Shown: positions 60,208-64,000 of the stretch, piece after piece | Position numbering within the stretch: the stretch's first letter is position 1 | Layout: every line of letters starts with the position of its first letter | Assembly (NCBI GenBank): GCA_905178155.1 | Contig: CAJINV010000001.1 | Coordinates: 14,033,265 to 14,097,264, forward strand | Length of the DNA: 64,000 nucleotides | Origin: Amoebophrya sp. A120 | Taxonomy: Eukaryota; Sar; Dinophyceae; Syndiniales; Amoebophryaceae | Reading direction: 5' to 3' | Notes under the pieces: generated by a model | The model's input: the letters and a program-made list of their open reading frames with translations, nothing else | The model's database searches: none | What the model was told of the DNA's origin: nothing | Made by a program: the position numbers and the translations under genes

Positions 60208-62287
60208 TTACAAAAACGCGATGACGCTTCCGGTCGCGTGGGTACCGGGAGCGGCGGCCGCGAGCCGCCGCTTCTCGGCCGCGGTGGCAACGGCAGCCAG
60301 CGTCAGCAGGGGTCCCATGCTGGCGGCCTTGACATCGTCCACTTCCTGCACCTCGTACTGCTCGTCCTCATCCGGCTTTTCAGCGTCCATTTTGTGCTCC
60401 GGTTCGACCGTACCCGTAGCTGTTGAGTGGCGTACAGCATCTACTTTGTTGTCACCATGCACTAGAAAACAATTCTGATTTTCCTCGAGTTTAGTTACAG
60501 CTTTGCTAGACGACGGACATGGTAGTGTAAGGGAGGATCACTTCATTCGTTTTCGCACTCAACACTCCTCATACCTAGCTTAATCTTCTTGGAGATGAAT
60601 CGATGCATGAACACGAACACCGATCTGAATAAATTCCAAATTTCGATTCGATGTATACCCGGCTCGTCCTGCGCGGGCGCGTTCGCAGCACCACTGTCCG
60701 CCTGGTGTTCCTCCACGGGATTCGCCTTTGCGTTTTCCAACTCCGTGGCGGCGAACTTCTGCAAATCCTCTGGGGTGCGATCGCCTTCGAACTCATGCAC
60801 GGTTCCGTTCTTCCCCTCAAACCGGATGGTCGGAAAACCCTGCACGTCCTCGCGCACACAATCTTGGAAGTCCTGATGAGTTTCATCATCGCATTTTGCT
60901 TATGCTGCATCATCTTCTGTCACATTCACTTTAGTTTACATACTTGATCATGCGAACGTGAATCAAGAAAGCTGAAATTCTGAAGCCAAAAGATGCAGCC
61001 AAGGTGGATGCCCGCCAAAAAGTCTTTCAGTACCCCAGCCGGTTGCCACTTGTCATTCAGGCACTCCTTCTCCACCCATTTGATGTCATCCTTCATTTCC
61101 GGGTGGTTCTCGGCCCACTTTCCGCTCGCCTCGTCCCAGATCGGCTTCAACTTGACGCAATGCGGACAGCCAGACGCGAAGTATTCCACGATCTGATCCT
61201 GGGTCGGCGTCGCGTGCTCCACCGGAATGGCGGCACCTGTAATGTCCTTGACTATTTCCTTGTCGAATTTAGCTCTCAGCTACTAGTAGTACTTATGACC
61301 CTGGCTTCACGAGGAAAGCTGCGAGGTCTCTGGTACAAGTGCAATCAAGTCTTAGCGCATGTGCAGGCGCAACAACAAAATTTCGATCTGACAACACACC
61401 TCATACCAGCCGCGGCCGCCTGGTCCGCTTCGGGCATCGGTTCGATTCCGGTGTGCTGCTTCGCAAAGGTCGTGAGTTGGTCGACGGTACGGGGGCCGTC
61501 AAAGTCCGTTGCGGAACCATTGGGGCCGAACAAGCGCAGCGTCGGAAACGCGTGGACCTGCTCCTTGTTGCAGGCGTCATTGTCCGATCCTGATTTGGCA
61601 GTTTATTTTGGGATAATTTGGATATCCCCATCAAATCGTCGTCGTCGATGCAGTATTTTGAGAAGCACAGATGAAACACAACCGATGATGATCACTACTC
61701 TTGTATTTTTGCGTAGCGACGAAAATGAAAGAAAGGCTTCAACCATGAGGCACATGGAACAAAAATTGCTGTAGAGATTGAGATAGCATACCGGCTTTCC
61801 ACGACTCGTCAAGGCACTGCTTCTGCTCGTGTACGAGGTGTACCTTCGGGTTTTGCATCGCGATCTCGTTCCACGCCTCGGTGGCCGCCTTCCACTTTGG
61901 GGCGAGATCCGTACAATGGGGGCAGGCTTGGGCGTAGTACTCCACAAATCGGTACTCACCGTCGCCCAGGTTGTGGTAATCCACAACAGCTGCATCCTTC
62001 GCAGCGGCCGGGGCCCCGACGAACTTCCCTTTTACCTGGGGTAGCACAAGTATTCAACTACTTCAGTTTCACTACTTTCCAATCAAGAACAAAGTGGCGC
62101 TTTGAGAATCAACAAGTTAACGGACGTCGGAAAAGCAGCACTGTATTGCGATGAAAGAAAGTGAAAGCAACGTAATTGTAGAGACGACATTTCTACTTAC
62201 CCATTCATACGCCGCGATCTCTGGAGCGAAGAGTTTATACGTCCCCCAATGAACGGCGTCGTAGAGATTCTGTGCGAGACCAACCAT
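60208..62287 (-). CDS. Two-domain thioredoxin/PDI-like protein
   Basis: Six exons: 62201-62287, 61792-62035, 61407-61589, 61034-61236, 60659-60872 and 60208-60461. All are GT-AG and in phase, giving 394 residues. Two thioredoxin folds each carry a CPHC active site: YAQACPHCTDLAPKW in the first, and FASGCPHCVKLKPIWDEASG in the second. Each has a cis-proline-type strand (AFPTLRLFG and GFPTIRFEG). The family forms or exchanges disulfides; CPHC differs from the CGHC of classical PDI. No clear signal peptide precedes the first domain and there is no KDEL-type ending; the tail is acidic and then Ala-rich. Introns fall at similar points in both domains, consistent with duplication. Confidence 0.88.
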
Positions 62288-62612
62288 TTTTACTGAAGAT
62301 AATTTGGATCTGGAGTGTCGTCGAGGTCGACGTCTGCGCCTTTTTTCCTCCTTCTACTCGAAGCAGCAATGCCTAACTGATTCTAAGACTAAAGTCTTCG
62401 TCATCTGACATCGCACGCGTCCAGGTGGTTTTGTTAATTTCAGTCGGTTTTTGCTCTCGCTCTCGGTAGTTCTTCCTCTTCCAAGATGTTAACACTGCAT
62501 ATGTAAAATTTGGCGCTTTGCTTCTCCACGACTTCCGCTCACATCTCCGATCGGGTTTGGCATTCACAGCTTTGGAGGCCTTCTCTTTTGGCAGAAAAAA
62601 GGCAGAGAACGC

Positions 62613-64000
62613 GACTCGCTCGACCGAAGTGCGCGCAAATAAATTGGAAGAGAATTAACTCTAGACCGCTCGGAGTGTAATCGTGATTCAAACGGAATTC
62701 AAACTGAATTCAAAAAGTTGGCATTTTCAAAAAAACGCCCCTCCGAGGGGGCGAATCGGGCGAAACAAATGCGGCGCGCGACAGCCATAGAAAACGGCCT
62801 GTAGCCGCTTTCACACGAACGCTGCGCCCTGTGCTTGGTCCAGCGGACCAGGCGCGAAACGGCAACTGGATCCAACCATGCGAAGGAGCTTCCGGGAAAT
62901 GGGGCGAACGCGCTTTGGTTCGACCGGCGGCCGAAGTTTGTTATCATGCCTTAACTTGCGAGACTTGAAACCCGGCTCGGCGCCAGGGGGGTGCTGCCGG
63001 TGTAATAAGAGAAGACCCTGCCCAACCACGGAAAAATGCCGGAAACCGTCGGGGGCCGGCGCATGCGGTTAGGAGCATGGCTGGCCTCGGTGTCGGGGTC
63101 GCGGCTTGGCCCGGCGAGCGCTCAAGCAAGTCAGCCTGTGCATATTGCATGTGACGCTAGTGGACAAAATGCCGCCAGGGGCGAGGCCATCCCCGGCCGC
63201 GATTCCCAATGCGGTCAGCCACCCAAGATCGCCCAGGCTGGTCTCGGTAGGTGAAGTCGACTGGAGGCACAACTCTGGTGGCCCGGACCACAAAATCCCA
63301 TCCCCCACCAATTCAAAATCCATCCGAATTCTGTCAGAATCCGTCCGAATCAAGAAGCCAAGTAGGGGACAAAATTCGGACGGAATTCGGACAGAATTCG
63401 GATGAGTTTTGAATTTGCCCCGATGGCCCCGATGGAGTTTGAATTGGGGCCGATCGTCCGGATGGGTTTTGAATTGGGGCCGGTCGTCCGGATGGAGTTT
63501 GAATTGGGGCCGGTCGTCCGGATGGAGTTTGAATTGGGGCCGGTCGATCGGATGGACTTTGAAATTGAGATCCACTCCCCGATGAACTTTAGAATTGTTG
63601 CGCCGATCCCAAATTAGCGCCGCAAACAAGCGCAGCCCCCTTCTGCGCCCGTGCGGGCCTGTTGTAGTGTTCCTGCCCGGAGTGCCAAAGCCAATAATAG
63701 CGCCGGCCGCGGGAATGACTAAACCGCCACCAGTGTCAGACAGGCGCTACACAAAAGTGGCGCGAAATAGTAAGCCACGACAGAGCGCCGTCGCCCTTCG
63801 CAGGCGATGCGGGCGTATGCCGGAAAGTGAACCAGAGCGCATCGCTCTGGCCCTCGGTCATCATTCAGCAACACTCCTAGTACGGTGCGGAGCAGCCCTT
63901 CGGGTTGAGCCCGTCCCCCGAGCCAATGAGCCAGCAGGAGCCAACGTCGGACGAGCGAGCCAATGACTCGCTCGTCCGAAGTGCGCGCAAATAAATTGGA
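62613..64000. repeat. 36-bp direct repeats bounding a 1.35-kb unit
   Basis: GACTCGCTCG(A/T)CCGAAGTGCG... is present at 62613-62648 and again at 63965-64000 with one mismatch. It may bound a satellite unit or be a repeat end; the window stops at the second copy. Confidence 0.7.
63411..63590. repeat. 30-bp tandem array, six units
   Basis: Units start at 63411, 63441, 63471, 63501, 63531 and 63561. The central ones are nearly identical (GAATTGGGGCCGGTCGTCCG then GATGGAGTTT). Both strands stay open through it because the period is a multiple of three; I do not regard either frame as a gene. Confidence 0.92.

Larger units (their letters stand above)
62288..64000. other. Gene-free repeat-rich end of the window
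   Basis: No gene is supported. It contains a 36-bp direct repeat 1,352 bp apart, short GAATTCGGAC repeats near 63320-63400, and a 30-bp tandem array. It looks like part of a larger repeated unit that continues past the window. Confidence 0.6.

Noticed and set aside
63069-63629. Gene encoding HPDDRPQFKL-type repeats
   Set aside because: Both strands stay open through the 30-bp array because of its period, and the flanks show no coding character.

Overview
The window is nuclear DNA of a protist with intron-containing, protein-rich genes. I infer a dinoflagellate-lineage alveolate, most likely a syndinian parasite of the Amoebophrya type. Three things seen in the sequence point there. Every convincing gene lies on the minus strand. 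Most introns are GT-AG with a GTA-type donor. Several insertions have inverted ends and 5-bp target-site duplications, and three of them are placed exactly where introns must be removed (introner elements). The species call is an inference; no rRNA or other marker gene is present.

Layout, in the direction of transcription (high to low coordinates): 62287-60208 two-domain thioredoxin/PDI-like protein; 58665-57502 TMEM205-like membrane protein interrupted by two introners; 56478-53092 CCCH zinc-finger protein ending in an SH3 domain; 52700-51897 end of a small unknown gene; 50774-50310 small RRM-like protein; 49662-48659 Pro/Ser-rich unknown; 48448-37473 a protein of about 3,008 residues with coiled coil and IQ motif, whose first intron is a 1.04-kb inverted-repeat element; 35987-34160 unknown protein split by an introner; 33546-31501 selenoprotein K with a UGA Sec codon and a candidate SECIS, its intron filled by a 143-bp tandem array; 30299-26499 PUB + J-domain protein; 25727-24400 MEMO1-family protein; 23617-1 (running off the window) a giant cysteine-rich surface or secreted protein of at least 7,300 residues. 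The last 1.7 kb (62.3-64 kb) is gene-free repeat sequence.

The genes do not form one pathway; they look like a same-strand array of unrelated housekeeping and lineage-specific genes, as in dinoflagellates. Exon joins were set by hand, using open frames, GT/AG sites and phase arithmetic. No transcript or database evidence was available. The strongest leads are the introner set, the selenoprotein K gene, and the unusual domain combinations (CCCH+SH3, PUB+J).
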